NCBI GenBank assembly: GCA_018268915.1
Contig: JAFDVQ010000009.1
Location: forward strand, 62,001-126,000
Reading direction: 5' to 3'
DNA from: Acidobacteriota bacterium
GTDB taxonomy: Bacteria; Acidobacteriota; Terriglobia; Terriglobales; Acidobacteriaceae
DNA: 64,000 nucleotides
The notes below the pieces were generated by a model, which was not told where the DNA came from, did not search any database, and saw only the letters and a program-made list of their open reading frames with translations. The translations under genes were made by a program, and so were the position numbers. Every line of letters begins with the position of its first letter. Position 1 is the first letter of the stretch. Positions 54,301 to 62,096 of the stretch are shown one piece after another.

Positions 54301-54739
54301 AGTTCTGGACTCAGTTGTCTACTTTCACGATCCCGTCATTCGTGTCCGAGGCATTCAGATCGACCGCCGCTTCCGTCCCGCACCCACGGTGCTCTGTCAG
54401 CCCGGCGAGATTCAGCAGGTATTTACGAACCTGATCTCAAATGCCCTCGATGCCATCCCCGACAAAGGCCGCCTGATCCTCGAGGTCCGACCCGCGACAA
54501 CTCGCACAGCAAGTGGAGTCGCCGTCACAGTAGCCGACAACGGTTCGGGCATGGACCGGCAAATGCTTCAGCGCCTGTTCCATCCGTTTGTCACAACAAA
54601 GGGCGAAGCTGGTACCGGCCTGGGACTGTGGGTCTCCAAAGGGATCCTCGATAAGCATCACGCAACCGTCGCAGTCCGCACCAGGCCCGGTCGCGGAACC
54701 ATCTTCCGCATCTTCTTCCCAGTTTCAGCAGACTCATAG
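51392..54739 (+). CDS. Hybrid histidine kinase with two kinase cores and an internal receiver
   Basis: 1115 residues, no membrane helix. Order: PAS-like (40-165), GAF-like (170-330), HisKA with His360 (NVSHELRTPLTL), HATPase, a receiver domain with Asp683 (LTDVMMPEMDGFG) and LTKPF, a second PAS (775-880), second HisKA with His906 (SIAHEINNPLEA) and HATPase ending near 1110. So two complete kinase cores flank one receiver. Soluble, so it senses a cytoplasmic signal, perhaps through PAS/GAF cofactors. No response regulator gene is adjacent. Double-core hybrids are rare-looking but known. Confidence 0.92.
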   Translation: MKDETPLWGGQPGTMQPGTMSELISSHDWSRTPLGDVSGWPDSLKAAVRILVTSRFPMWMAWGPQLTFLYNDSYARVTLGKKHPWALGKPAPEVWHEIWADIGPRVERVMRTGEASWDETLGLILERSGFPEETYHTFSYSPLAGSNGQIEGMLCVVMEDTQRVRGERQLTSLSALSAALAEGNTRKEVFASIERGLANHKDIPFALVYCFEDAGPNLCLAAHSGIEPGHPAAPKEMDSESVSAPWPAHLLFETNRAMTLDLLGERFPHLPVGVWDKPPTQAQLVPLSRRGQDKPAGVFIAALNPYRQFDASYAGFLELVGGQISASITNAEAYETERRRAEELADLDRAKTAFFSNVSHELRTPLTLILGPIEDALLNNKPPSAESLQMLHRNALRLLKLVNGVLDFVRIEVGRMQATYQPTDFSLLTAQLASVFRSAVERAGLKLVIDCPPLPEPVYIDRDMWEKIVLNLLSNALKATFDGEIRVSISAEENSALLTIHDTGTGIAQEDLPNLFERFRRIEGARRRSHEGSGIGLALVHELVTMHGGTIEVESHVGDGTDFKVHIPFGHEHLKHGNVARISGSPLVVQGSANAYVQEALGWLPGLDQIENEIAGAVGDDTPGEEQPESSSRSLVLLVDDNADMREYVRSLLAARFAVVTADNGRTALEEIRLRTPDLVLTDVMMPEMDGFGLLEALRKNPGTALIPIIMLSARAGEEARIEGVEAGADDYLTKPFAARELIARVDAQIKMARMRREANEQKAALTQEINRARQFAGEALEHIPIAFCTMDREYRITYMNATASQLSAGKSIVGATFWDLYPEIIGTDVDVNVRRAMDQRLPVEFEQFFSGAEGEAWFQFNVYPQPGEGIILYCSNTTEARKSEQALRRSEQLAAAGRLAASIAHEINNPLEAVTNLLFLAKTDEGLSTSSKDLLEIADKELQRLSHITARSLKFYRQRTAPAAIALEEVLDSVVYFHDPVIRVRGIQIDRRFRPAPTVLCQPGEIQQVFTNLISNALDAIPDKGRLILEVRPATTRTASGVAVTVADNGSGMDRQMLQRLFHPFVTTKGEAGTGLGLWVSKGILDKHHATVAVRTRPGRGTIFRIFFPVSADS

Positions 54740-54806
54740 GCCAAGCGCGGGCCTCTTAGGCGATGACACGCACACCAAACGGATTGTCGTTGTGCGCCCA
54801 TCAGGA

Positions 54807-54866
54807 CTGTCATTCCGACCGGAGGTCGCCGCAGGCGACCGCAGCGGAGGAACCCGCAGTTGCTCT
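54807..54866. repeat. CTGTCATTCCGA...GGAGGAACCCGCAGTTGC repeat
   Basis: An intergenic repeat containing a GGTCGCC-GCA-GGCGACC hairpin (54823-54840). A degenerate copy, CTGTCATCCCGAGCGCAG...GACCCGCAGTT, lies at 56737-56772, and another relative at 40651. Non-coding. Confidence 0.5.
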
Positions 54867-54903
54867 TCGGAATCTCAACTTTCATCCCCGCGGGTGCCCC
54901 ATT

Positions 54904-54929
54904 CTAAGTTGTCCGTCAGGGCAACTTAG
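54904..54929. repeat. Intergenic hairpin repeat, GGTGCCCC family, copy 5
   Basis: CTAAGTTG (54904-54911) and CAACTTAG (54922-54929), perfect 8-bp stem. Preceded by GGGTGCCCCATT and followed by GGTGGG, the family flanks. Confidence 0.6.
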
Positions 54930-54987
54930 GGTGGGAACGAGAATCATCGACTGGGGTCACTCCGAACCTCGGTGACGACGGACTGAG

Positions 54988-55542
54988 CTACACCTTCCCC
55001 AGCTCTTCCTCGATCGCCGCAACTAGCTCCGGCGCATCAGGCAGCGTATCCGGCGAGAATCTCTTCACCACTTCCCCATTTCGTCCCACCAGGAACTTCT
55101 CGAAGTTCCACAGCACCTCAGGGTCGTCATTCGTCTCGATCCCATATCCCTTCAGCTTCTCGCGGAACGGAACCTCAGCCACGCTGATCGCCTTCGGCTG
55201 CGCTGTCGTGAGCAGCTTATACAGCGGATGCTTGTCATCGCCCACCACCGAAATCTTGCTGAACATCGGAAACTTCACGCCATAGTTCGACGTGCAGAAA
55301 TTCTGGATCTCTTCATTCGTTCCCGGCTCCTGGCTCTTGAAGTTGTTCGCCGGAAACCCCGCTACCACCAGCCCCTGCCCCTTGAATTGCTCATACAGGC
55401 TCTCGAGACCCTCGTACTGCGGCGTCAGCCCGCACTTCGACGCGACATTCACCACCAGCACGACCTTGCCTTTGAACTCAGCCAGCGACGCGTCATCGCC
55501 CGAAATCTTCTTCACCGGAACGTCATATACAGAAGTGCTCAT
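54988..55542 (-). CDS. Glutathione peroxidase family (thioredoxin-dependent) enzyme
   Basis: 184 residues. Reduces hydrogen or lipid peroxides. The peroxidatic cysteine is Cys37 in NVASKCGLTPQYEGLE; the catalytic tryptophan lies in WNFEKFLV. The Gln-containing motif usually reads FPCNQF; here it is FPANNF, so both the first Cys and the catalytic Gln position are changed. Bacterial members with FPANNF or FPANDF exist. Starts MSTSVYDVPV after TATTGTCTCCTCGG-like leader. Single gene, near the M20 peptidase. Confidence 0.93.
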   Translation of the reverse strand: MSTSVYDVPVKKISGDDASLAEFKGKVVLVVNVASKCGLTPQYEGLESLYEQFKGQGLVVAGFPANNFKSQEPGTNEEIQNFCTSNYGVKFPMFSKISVVGDDKHPLYKLLTTAQPKAISVAEVPFREKLKGYGIETNDDPEVLWNFEKFLVGRNGEVVKRFSPDTLPDAPELVAAIEEELGKV

Positions 55543-55586
55543 TATTGTCTCCTCGGGTAATCAGAACAAAGATTGGATGCCGACTG

Positions 55587-56621
55587 TCAGGCCAGCAACT
55601 GTTTCGCAACTCGAACATAAAGCTCAACCGCCTCGAGCAGTTCTTTCTTCGCCACCCGCTCATGCGGGGTATGCGCCACATGAATCGATCCCGGCCCCAG
55701 CAGCAGCGGCTCACCCCAGTTTGAAAGCTGCGGAATATCTGTCGTGAACTTCGCTACCATCGTCGGCAACCCCTGCACTGCCTTTAGCCGAACAAACGGA
55801 ATCTCCAGCGTGAAATCCACCTCGGCAAGATCAGCGGCCGCTTCCTCTATCGCCTTCCGCACCGGCGCTGAATCGCCCACCAGCCTCACAAGCACTTGCG
55901 CCTCTGCCTTGTCCGCGATCACATTCGGCGCGTGCCCGCCGTGCACCTGCCCGATATTCAAGGTGCTCGGCCCGACGTCTTCCGTCACCGGCAGTTCCAG
56001 CTTCAACAGCCGCCCCAGCACCTCAACCAGCTTGTGAACTGCGCTGTCTCCCAGCTCCGGATATGCCGAGTGCGCCATTTTGCCTGCAGCCCTGAACACC
56101 GCGCGCAGAGCGCCCTTCGACGCCAGCGCCAGCCGATTGTCCGTTGGCTCGCCGTTGATCAGAAACTTGCTTCCCTTCGGAGCCTCATTCGCCACCTTCG
56201 CCCCGGCCGAGTCCCGCTCCTCGCCGGAAACGAATAGCAATCCAACCCGAAACCCTTCTTTGCGCAAAGCCTCAGCCGCCGCAACCTGCGTCGCGATGAT
56301 TCCCTTTGCGTCGCAGACCCCTCGGCCGTAGAGGAACTCGTCATCCTCGCGAAACGGAATGTACGGCGGAACCGTATCCATGTGCGTCGAGAACACCAGG
56401 TCCGGCTTTTGTCCCGCTGGCCCCGCATACACATTCCAGCGCGGCCCTTTTCCAGCACTCTCCTCCGGCTGCGGCACCTGAGTTTGTTCCACATCCCAGC
56501 CGCGCCCCGTCAGAAACGCCGCAAGAAAATCGCCCACCTGCCCCTCAAAGTAGGTCGTCGATTCAATCTCACAAAGCTGCTCCGTAAACCGTATCGGATC
56601 AATGGGCTCTATCTCATGCAT
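55587..56621 (-). CDS. M20 family metallopeptidase
   Basis: 344 residues. Dinuclear-zinc amidohydrolase: His80/Asp82 in FSTHMDTVPP, bridging Asp104 in GRGVCDAKG, Glu134/135 in SGEER, PTDNRLALASKGA. The dimerisation domain is around 160-270 and the last zinc histidine is in GPGSIHVAHTPHE. Such enzymes act as ArgE/DapE-like deacylases or as peptidases; substrate unknown. The frame is open 28 codons upstream; I start at MHEIEPID. Confidence 0.9.
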   Translation of the reverse strand: MHEIEPIDPIRFTEQLCEIESTTYFEGQVGDFLAAFLTGRGWDVEQTQVPQPEESAGKGPRWNVYAGPAGQKPDLVFSTHMDTVPPYIPFREDDEFLYGRGVCDAKGIIATQVAAAEALRKEGFRVGLLFVSGEERDSAGAKVANEAPKGSKFLINGEPTDNRLALASKGALRAVFRAAGKMAHSAYPELGDSAVHKLVEVLGRLLKLELPVTEDVGPSTLNIGQVHGGHAPNVIADKAEAQVLVRLVGDSAPVRKAIEEAAADLAEVDFTLEIPFVRLKAVQGLPTMVAKFTTDIPQLSNWGEPLLLGPGSIHVAHTPHERVAKKELLEAVELYVRVAKQLLA

Positions 56622-56736
56622 CGTCCTGCCAGAATATCGCAGCTCCCACCTTGAGCGAAGGAGGACCCGCACTGCCGCTGCAGCAACAAACGCGTTCGAA
56701 TACATTCGCGGAACATCGATCGCATCTCATCACCGA

Positions 56737-56772
56737 CTGTCATCCCGAGCGCAGTCGAGAGACCCGCAGTTC
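56737..56772. repeat. Short CTGTCATCCCGAGC repeat
   Basis: Degenerate copy of the repeat at 54807. It lies between the M20 peptidase start and the alpha/beta hydrolase. Confidence 0.35.
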
Positions 56773-56841
56773 GTGCTCCTAACTAGTCAACCGAATCCCG
56801 TCAACACCCCCAACTCCAGACCGCGTAAAATAGACCTTTGA

Positions 56842-57573
56842 ATGAAGTCCCCCGCAGCAGCTTCTGAACCGGCCGCAGCAACCTACCCAACCACGATCCG
56901 CAACGTGGATCTCCGCGGTCCCGCCGGACGGCTTGAGGCTCTCCTCAATGAAGGGGCTCCCGGCTCCCGCTACGCCGCACTTGTCTGCCACCCTCACCCC
57001 CTCGGCGGCGGTACTCTTCACAACAAGGTCGTCTATCACGCCACAAAAGTTCTTAACGGCGCCGACTTCGGCTTTCGTCTTCCCGTCCTCCGCTTCAACT
57101 TCCGCGGCACCGGGCTCAGCGACGGCCGCCACGACGGCTTCGCCGAATCAACTGACGTCTCCTCCGCCCTCGACTGGCTCCACTCCCAATTCAATCTCCC
57201 CCTCATCGTCGTGGGATTCAGCTTCGGCGCCGCCATGTCTATATCAGCCTGCTGCGGTCCCGATTCCCCACCTCGCAACATCCACGCCCTCGCGGCCCTC
57301 GGTCTTCCAGTCCAGGGCTTTGGTCGGCCATATCAACATTCGGCGCTGAAACATTGCAGCATCCCCAAGCTCCTTCTCAGTGGCGACCGCGACCAGTTTG
57401 CTCCCCGTGCCGAACTCGAGAAGATCGCAGACACCGCCGCCAGTCCAAAGCAACTCGCCTTCATTCCCGGAGCCGATCACTTCTTCACCGGCCACCTTGC
57501 ATCCATGCAGAGCACTCTCGCTGCATGGCTCGTCGCCACGCTCCCATCCTCGCTCACGGAGCAGGATCGATGA
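56842..57573 (+). CDS. Alpha/beta hydrolase
   Basis: 243 residues. Nucleophile Ser127 in GFSFGA, with VCHPHPLGGGT (48-58), NFRGTGLSDG (86-95), LSGDRDQFAP for the acid and PGADHFFTG for the histidine. This profile matches the dienelactone-hydrolase/CocE-like esterases of Acidobacteria; substrate unknown. Its stop overlaps the start of the glycerate kinase by 4 bases, so they act together. No signal peptide. Confidence 0.9.
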   Translation: MKSPAAASEPAAATYPTTIRNVDLRGPAGRLEALLNEGAPGSRYAALVCHPHPLGGGTLHNKVVYHATKVLNGADFGFRLPVLRFNFRGTGLSDGRHDGFAESTDVSSALDWLHSQFNLPLIVVGFSFGAAMSISACCGPDSPPRNIHALAALGLPVQGFGRPYQHSALKHCSIPKLLLSGDRDQFAPRAELEKIADTAASPKQLAFIPGADHFFTGHLASMQSTLAAWLVATLPSSLTEQDR

Positions 57574-59021
57574 CCCCTGCCGGCGACACCGCGCTCGACT
57601 TTCTTCACGCACGGGCTACAGGCTTCTTCACCGAAGCGCTCGAGGCCAGCAGCATCCAATCGGCGTTCGATCGCCGCCTGCGATTCGAGGGGAACACGCT
57701 CAAGCGCCTTCTCCCGGACGGCAGCGGACCCGATGAAATCAACCTGTCGCAGTACAAGCGCATCTTCGTCATCGCCATCGGCAAGGCCGCCGGACCGATG
57801 CTCGAAATACTTCTCGATCGCATGAGCCGCCGTAAAGGAATGCGCGGAATCTGCTGTTCCAAGTACCTTCCCAAAAAGCGCAACTGGCGCTTCCGCTACT
57901 TTGAAGGTGGCCACCCGCTGCCCAACGAGGAATCTTTCGCCGCCGCACGCGCTGCCCTGGCTCTCCTGAAGAAAGCCAGGCGGGACACACTTGTCTTTTA
58001 TCTTGTCTCCGGCGGAGGCTCGGCGATGTTCGACCTGCCTCTCGACCCCAGAATTACGCTGGCCGACACCGTCGCCTTCCACGACGCCCTTCTGGGCTGC
58101 GGTGCCCCGATCAATGAGATCAACACCCTCCGCAAGCACTTCAGCGCCGTCAAAGGCGGACGCCTCGCGATGGCCTCGGCGGAATCTCTCAAGATTTCTC
58201 TGCTGGTGCCGGACGTCCCGCTGCGCACCCTCGACGCCCTCTCTTCCGGCCCGTCATCGCCAGATCACTCCACTGTCTCCGAAGTCCACGAGATCATTGA
58301 GAAGTACAATCTCGCCGCCAGATTTCCGGCATCCGTCAACGCGTTCTTCCAGCAGGCCGACCTGCCTGAATCCCCCGGCAACAAAAAATGGAAGCCGCCC
58401 TTTCTCTCGCGCTTTGGCCGCACCGAGCCCAATCCGCGACGCGTCACCTCTGCTGCCAGCCTCGATGGTGAAGACGAAGCCTTTCGCGATTCCATCTACG
58501 AGGTGCTCCTCTCGGACCTTGACCTCGTCGAGTGCGCTCGCACGCTCGCGCAAAAGGCAGGCTACTTTGTGTCTGTCGACAACTCCTGTGACGACTGGGA
58601 CTACGCCGACGCTGCCCGCTATCTACTCGACCGCTTTCACGAGCAGCGCATCCATCACCGCCGCTTCTGCCTCATCTCCGGAGGCGAAGTCACCGTCACT
58701 CTTAACGACAATCCCGGCGCTGGCGGCCGCAATCAACAATTTGCTCTCGCCTGCGCGCTCGAACTGGCCCACCACCCAGACCAGATGCTCACCGTTCTCA
58801 GCGCGGGATCCGACGGCATCGACGGCAATACGCAAAGCGCCGGCGCTATCGCAGATCCCACCACCGTTGCACGCGCCAAGGCCTTCGGTTTTGATCCAGA
58901 AGAGAATCTGCGCACATTTGATGCTTGCCCCCTCTTCACCGCTCTTGGCGACACCATCGTCACTGGCCCCACCAGTCATAACCTCCGCGACCTCCGCCTC
59001 CTCATCTCCGACAATTCCTGA
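57570..59021 (+). CDS. Glycerate 2-kinase (DUF4147/MOFRL type)
   Basis: 483 residues from ATG 57570, which overlaps the preceding stop (ATGA); the longer frame from 57354 is antisense-like within the hydrolase. DUF4147 domain: IAIGKAAGPMLEILLDRM and SGGGSAMFDLPLDPRITLAD, then LRKHFSAVKGGRLA. MOFRL C-terminal domain: NPGAGGRNQQFALACALELA and SAGSDGIDG. Phosphorylates glycerate to 2-phosphoglycerate for glycolate or serine-cycle carbon. An insert (REPLACE region 350-400, NKKWKPPFLSRFG) makes it longer than the usual ~430. Confidence 0.92.
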   Translation: MTPAGDTALDFLHARATGFFTEALEASSIQSAFDRRLRFEGNTLKRLLPDGSGPDEINLSQYKRIFVIAIGKAAGPMLEILLDRMSRRKGMRGICCSKYLPKKRNWRFRYFEGGHPLPNEESFAAARAALALLKKARRDTLVFYLVSGGGSAMFDLPLDPRITLADTVAFHDALLGCGAPINEINTLRKHFSAVKGGRLAMASAESLKISLLVPDVPLRTLDALSSGPSSPDHSTVSEVHEIIEKYNLAARFPASVNAFFQQADLPESPGNKKWKPPFLSRFGRTEPNPRRVTSAASLDGEDEAFRDSIYEVLLSDLDLVECARTLAQKAGYFVSVDNSCDDWDYADAARYLLDRFHEQRIHHRRFCLISGGEVTVTLNDNPGAGGRNQQFALACALELAHHPDQMLTVLSAGSDGIDGNTQSAGAIADPTTVARAKAFGFDPEENLRTFDACPLFTALGDTIVTGPTSHNLRDLRLLISDNS

Positions 59022-59095
59022 GCAGCCCTGCACCTGAGAGAAACAGGACTCCTTAACTCACTCCCTATGTTCCGTTATCCTCGCACCCTTGTTGC

Positions 59096-59150
59096 CTCGG
59101 TCCCTTGTTCCCTGGTCTCTAGTCCCGAGTCCCTAGTCCCTAGTCCCTGC
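59096..59150. repeat. AGTCCCT microsatellite-like repeat
   Basis: Variants of the heptamer (TAGTCCC, AGTCCCG) are arrayed in 59120-59148 after TCGGTCCCTTGTTCCCTGGT. Non-coding, upstream of the LacI gene. Confidence 0.6.
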
Positions 59151-59204
59151 TCTATGATGAAAGTTCCCCTTTCATTTATCTTCAGATGTACTTAGGATTC
59201 GTTC

Positions 59205-60257
59205 GTGGCTCGAAAAGCAACTCGCAAGGGCGCTGACAAGACTCCCGATATCCGGGCCGTTGCCGCATTGGCCAAAGTATCCATCGCCACAGTGTCGCGC
59301 ACTATCAACGGCTCTCCCGTCGTCAGCGAGAAACTTGCCAAGCGCGTCTGGCAGGCCATCGAGCAGCTCAATTACTTTCCCAATACGCACGCGCGGACGC
59401 TTGTCTCCGGCCGCAGCCGCCTCTTCGGCATCATCGTTGAAAACATCACCAATCCCTTCTTCCCGGAATTGATTCAGAGCTTCGAAGAAATCGCAGTCGC
59501 CAACGGCTATGAGATTCTTGTCAGCTCCTCCAACAGCGACCCGGCGGTTCTGACAAACTGCGTTCGCCGAATGCTGGAGCGCAAAGTGGATGGCGTCGCT
59601 GTCCTCACCTTCGGCGAAGAAGAGCCCGTACTCGATCAGCTTTCCTTCCACGACATACCCGTCGTCCTCGCCGAATTCCGCCTCGCTGAGCCTGCCTCCA
59701 GCACCATCCTGCTCGACTACAGCACCGGCATTCGCTCCGCGGTTCACCATCTCGCCACCATCGGACATAGCAAGATCGGCTTTCTCGCCGGCCCGCACAA
59801 GCTGCACTCCGCCATCACGCGTCAAACCGAGTTCGAAAACTCGATGCGATCGGAAAAGCTTCCTATCGATAAAAACTGGATCATCGAGTGCGACCATACA
59901 CTGAAAGGCGGCGTGATCGGCTTCGGCAAACTCCAGTCCCTCGTTGGACAACCCACCGCCGTCATCTGCTCCAACGACATGACCGCCATTGGCGTCCTTC
60001 GCGCAGCCTACCTCCAGGGCCTCCGGGTTCCCCAGGACCTTTCCGTAATCGGCCTCGACGATATCGACTTCGCAGAATTCACGCTTCCCCCGCTCACCAC
60101 CATCCGCCTCTCGCGCGCCGACCTCGCTCGAGCAGCCTTTGAGGCACTCCGCCTCCACGCCGAGAACCCCGGCAAATCCGGCCTTCAGCGCGAATTCCTC
60201 GTCTCCACTAACTTGGTCGTCCGCGGCTCGACCGCTCCTCCTCCTCTGCCGAACTGA
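59205..60257 (+). CDS. LacI-family transcriptional regulator
   Basis: 350 residues from GTG 59205. Helix-turn-helix 15-40 (RAVAALAKVSIATVSRTING), hinge helix ARTLVSGRSRLFGIIV, then a periplasmic-binding-protein-like sugar-sensing domain with IGLDDIDFAEFTLPPLTTI. Represses or activates sugar or nucleoside genes. None of the flanking genes is an obvious target. Acidobacterial regulators of this size usually control carbohydrate uptake. Confidence 0.92.
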   Translation: MARKATRKGADKTPDIRAVAALAKVSIATVSRTINGSPVVSEKLAKRVWQAIEQLNYFPNTHARTLVSGRSRLFGIIVENITNPFFPELIQSFEEIAVANGYEILVSSSNSDPAVLTNCVRRMLERKVDGVAVLTFGEEEPVLDQLSFHDIPVVLAEFRLAEPASSTILLDYSTGIRSAVHHLATIGHSKIGFLAGPHKLHSAITRQTEFENSMRSEKLPIDKNWIIECDHTLKGGVIGFGKLQSLVGQPTAVICSNDMTAIGVLRAAYLQGLRVPQDLSVIGLDDIDFAEFTLPPLTTIRLSRADLARAAFEALRLHAENPGKSGLQREFLVSTNLVVRGSTAPPPLPN

Positions 60258-60310
60258 AGTCATTTGAGTTCGGAAATCAAGGCCTGAGAGTTTTGATCGC
60301 TAAATATCGG

Positions 60311-60338
60311 TTGACATTCTTTACAAATCCACTACCCT
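60311..60338 (+). promoter_or_regulatory. Promoter of the ArsR/AHSA1 pair
   Basis: TTGACA (60311-60316), 16-base spacer, TACCCT (60333-60338, 3 of 6 matches). The coding start follows at 60345, so transcription would begin almost at the start codon (leaderless mRNA). Confidence 0.4.
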
Positions 60339-60344
60339 TTGGTT

Positions 60345-60683
60345 GTGGATCGACTGGGTACAACCTTTGCGGCTTTGTCAGATCAAACCCGCCGGGCAAT
60401 GGTAGAGAAACTCTCCCGCGGGCCTGCCTCTGTGCATGTGCTGACGGAGCCGTTTGCACTGTCGCAGCAGATGATCTCAAAACATATTGCCTGCCTTGTG
60501 CGGGCTCGGATTGTGATCAAGACGAAGCGCGGACGCGAGAGCATCTGCACGCTCAGGCCGCAGGCGATTAAGGCTGTCAGCGAATGGGCCATCAGCTATC
60601 GCCAGTTCTGGGAAGAGAGTTTCGACAAGCTTGAGATGGTTGTGAACCGAATGAAACAGGAGGAGGTTGGGAATGGCAAATAG
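60345..60683 (+). CDS. ArsR-family transcriptional regulator
   Basis: 112 residues from GTG 60345 (a TTG at 60339 adds two). Winged-helix with ALSDQTRRAMVEKLSRGPASVHVLTEPF and MISKHIACLVRARIV, typical of the group that partners AHSA1/SRPBCC proteins. No metal-binding cysteine cluster is obvious, so the ligand is probably organic. It overlaps the AHSA1 gene by 11 bases. Confidence 0.9.
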   Translation: MDRLGTTFAALSDQTRRAMVEKLSRGPASVHVLTEPFALSQQMISKHIACLVRARIVIKTKRGRESICTLRPQAIKAVSEWAISYRQFWEESFDKLEMVVNRMKQEEVGNGK

Positions 60684-61182
60684 CACGGTGAATGATACGG
60701 AGCGGATGGTAATCACCAGAGTTTTCGACGCTCCGCGCGAATTAGTCTGGAAGGCGTGGACGGATCCGAGATATGTAATGCAGTGGTGGGGGCCCAGGGG
60801 ATTTACATCCCCTTCCTGCAAGATCGATTTTCGCGTGGGAGGAAAATATCTCTGCTGCATGAAGGGGCCGGACGGCCAGGAAGGGTGGACTGCCGGCGAG
60901 TACCGTGAGATCGTTCCGTACGAGAAGATCGTATCGACGATGTACTTCGCCGATTCAGAGGGAAACAGGATCAACCCTGCTGAACTAGGAATCGAACATC
61001 AGGCCATCGACGATTCGCCGGACACAGTCCTTTTCGAGGACCTTGGAAACGGCCAGACGAAACTCACCTTCATTGGGAATGAGCCCTTGCAGAGCGCAAA
61101 GGAGAGCGGCCAGCTGGAAGGCTGGAAAGAGATGCTCGACAAGCTTGCTGCCGTTGTTGAAGGTTCGACGAGAGGGAGATAG
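60673..61182 (+). CDS. AHSA1/SRPBCC family protein
   Basis: 169 residues. START-like fold, RVFDAPRELVWKAWTDPRYV, then WWGPRGFTSP, with LTFIGNEP near the C-terminus. AGGAGG at 60661-60666, 6 bases before ATG, fixes the start. Function unknown: such proteins bind hydrophobic ligands in a deep cavity. Linked to ArsR, which probably controls it. Confidence 0.9.
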   Translation: MANSTVNDTERMVITRVFDAPRELVWKAWTDPRYVMQWWGPRGFTSPSCKIDFRVGGKYLCCMKGPDGQEGWTAGEYREIVPYEKIVSTMYFADSEGNRINPAELGIEHQAIDDSPDTVLFEDLGNGQTKLTFIGNEPLQSAKESGQLEGWKEMLDKLAAVVEGSTRGR

Positions 61183-61238
61183 GACGCTGAAGCCTCAGCT
61201 ATCGCTTGTGCGAACTATCTGAGGAGATGCAAGGCAGG

Positions 61239-61328
61239 CTACAGCTTCGACTCGGGCTGACACGTGGAACACTCGGCTGCTGTGGCCTGCTTCTTCTCAA
61301 TCGGTTTAGCAATCGCCCTCTTCGGCAA
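61239..61328 (-). CDS. Possible 29-residue Cys-rich peptide
   Basis: From TTG 61328 the frame encodes a lysine-rich peptide with CSTC near the C-terminus and a stop at 61239-61241. It directly follows the acyltransferase gene on the same strand (6-base gap). No ribosome-binding site is evident and the start is TTG, so I give it low weight. Confidence 0.2.
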   Translation of the reverse strand: MPKRAIAKPIEKKQATAAECSTCQPESKL

Positions 61329-61334
61329 CCCTGC

Positions 61335-62096
61335 CTAGACCGACTTGGCGTCGACGAGCTGATTTCGCACGACCCTCCCTTCCCTCATGCCGGCAATCTC
61401 CAAGGATGTCTCATTTGCCGCTTCACGCCGGCTTTGATACACCCGCTGCTCGCCAAACCGAAGCCGCGCATGAAATCCCGCCGACTTCAGCGTTCGCACC
61501 AGGTGCGGAACAAGCTTCTCGTCTCCAAACCAGCACAGCGTTCGCTCCGGCGTTCCGTCATCCATCACGTACCTGATCGCCGCCGCCGTCACCGTCGCTC
61601 GCTCACGAATCGCCGGCTCAAACAGACTCGAATGGAATTTCAGCATCGTTCCATCCGTGCTGGTCCCCTCCGGAAAAAACAGCACTGGAACCTGCAACTC
61701 CAACCGCTCGCTGATCAGCGCACCAACCTTCTCTGTGCTCGCTTTTCGAGACCGATCAATAAACAGCGTGCCTCCGGCCCGAGCCGCCCGGCCGAAATAA
61801 GGCCAGTCATCAATCTCTGACTTCGCAACAAAAAGGCACGGCATCGCCGCGCTCAGAATCACAACATCCAGATAGCTCAGATGATTTGCCACGACCAGCC
61901 CGCGTGTCGGGATTTCGCCCTCGACCTCAACCCGGATTCCCATGCTGCGCAGCACGCGAACACAAGTCTCGTGCAGCCACTGGGCGCGCCTCTCCAGCGT
62001 GAGAGCCCCCCGCACTCGCCGCATCCAGTAACGAACAACCGCCGCTCCCAGCACCATCCCCAGCGCCACAGCGCGCCGGAGCAACCTCCAGCTCAT
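61335..62096 (-). CDS. PlsC-like 1-acyl-glycerol-3-phosphate acyltransferase (OlsA-like)
   Basis: 253 residues. N-terminal hydrophobic segment (about 8-24), active-site H-x4-D (His72-Asp77 in NHLSYLD), then FFPEGTSTDG for the second block. Acylates a lyso-lipid. Its start overlaps the OlsB-like gene stop by 4 bases, which suggests a two-step ornithine-lipid (or other aminolipid) pathway: OlsB acylates ornithine and OlsA acylates the product. Plain phospholipid PlsC is the alternative. Confidence 0.88.
   Translation of the reverse strand: MSWRLLRRAVALGMVLGAAVVRYWMRRVRGALTLERRAQWLHETCVRVLRSMGIRVEVEGEIPTRGLVVANHLSYLDVVILSAAMPCLFVAKSEIDDWPYFGRAARAGGTLFIDRSRKASTEKVGALISERLELQVPVLFFPEGTSTDGTMLKFHSSLFEPAIRERATVTAAAIRYVMDDGTPERTLCWFGDEKLVPHLVRTLKSAGFHARLRFGEQRVYQSRREAANETSLEIAGMREGRVVRNQLVDAKSV

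Noticed and set aside
59172..60263. 363-codon minus-strand frame
   Set aside because: Opposite the LacI gene, which has a clear helix-turn-helix and sugar-binding domain. No motif in the antisense frame.
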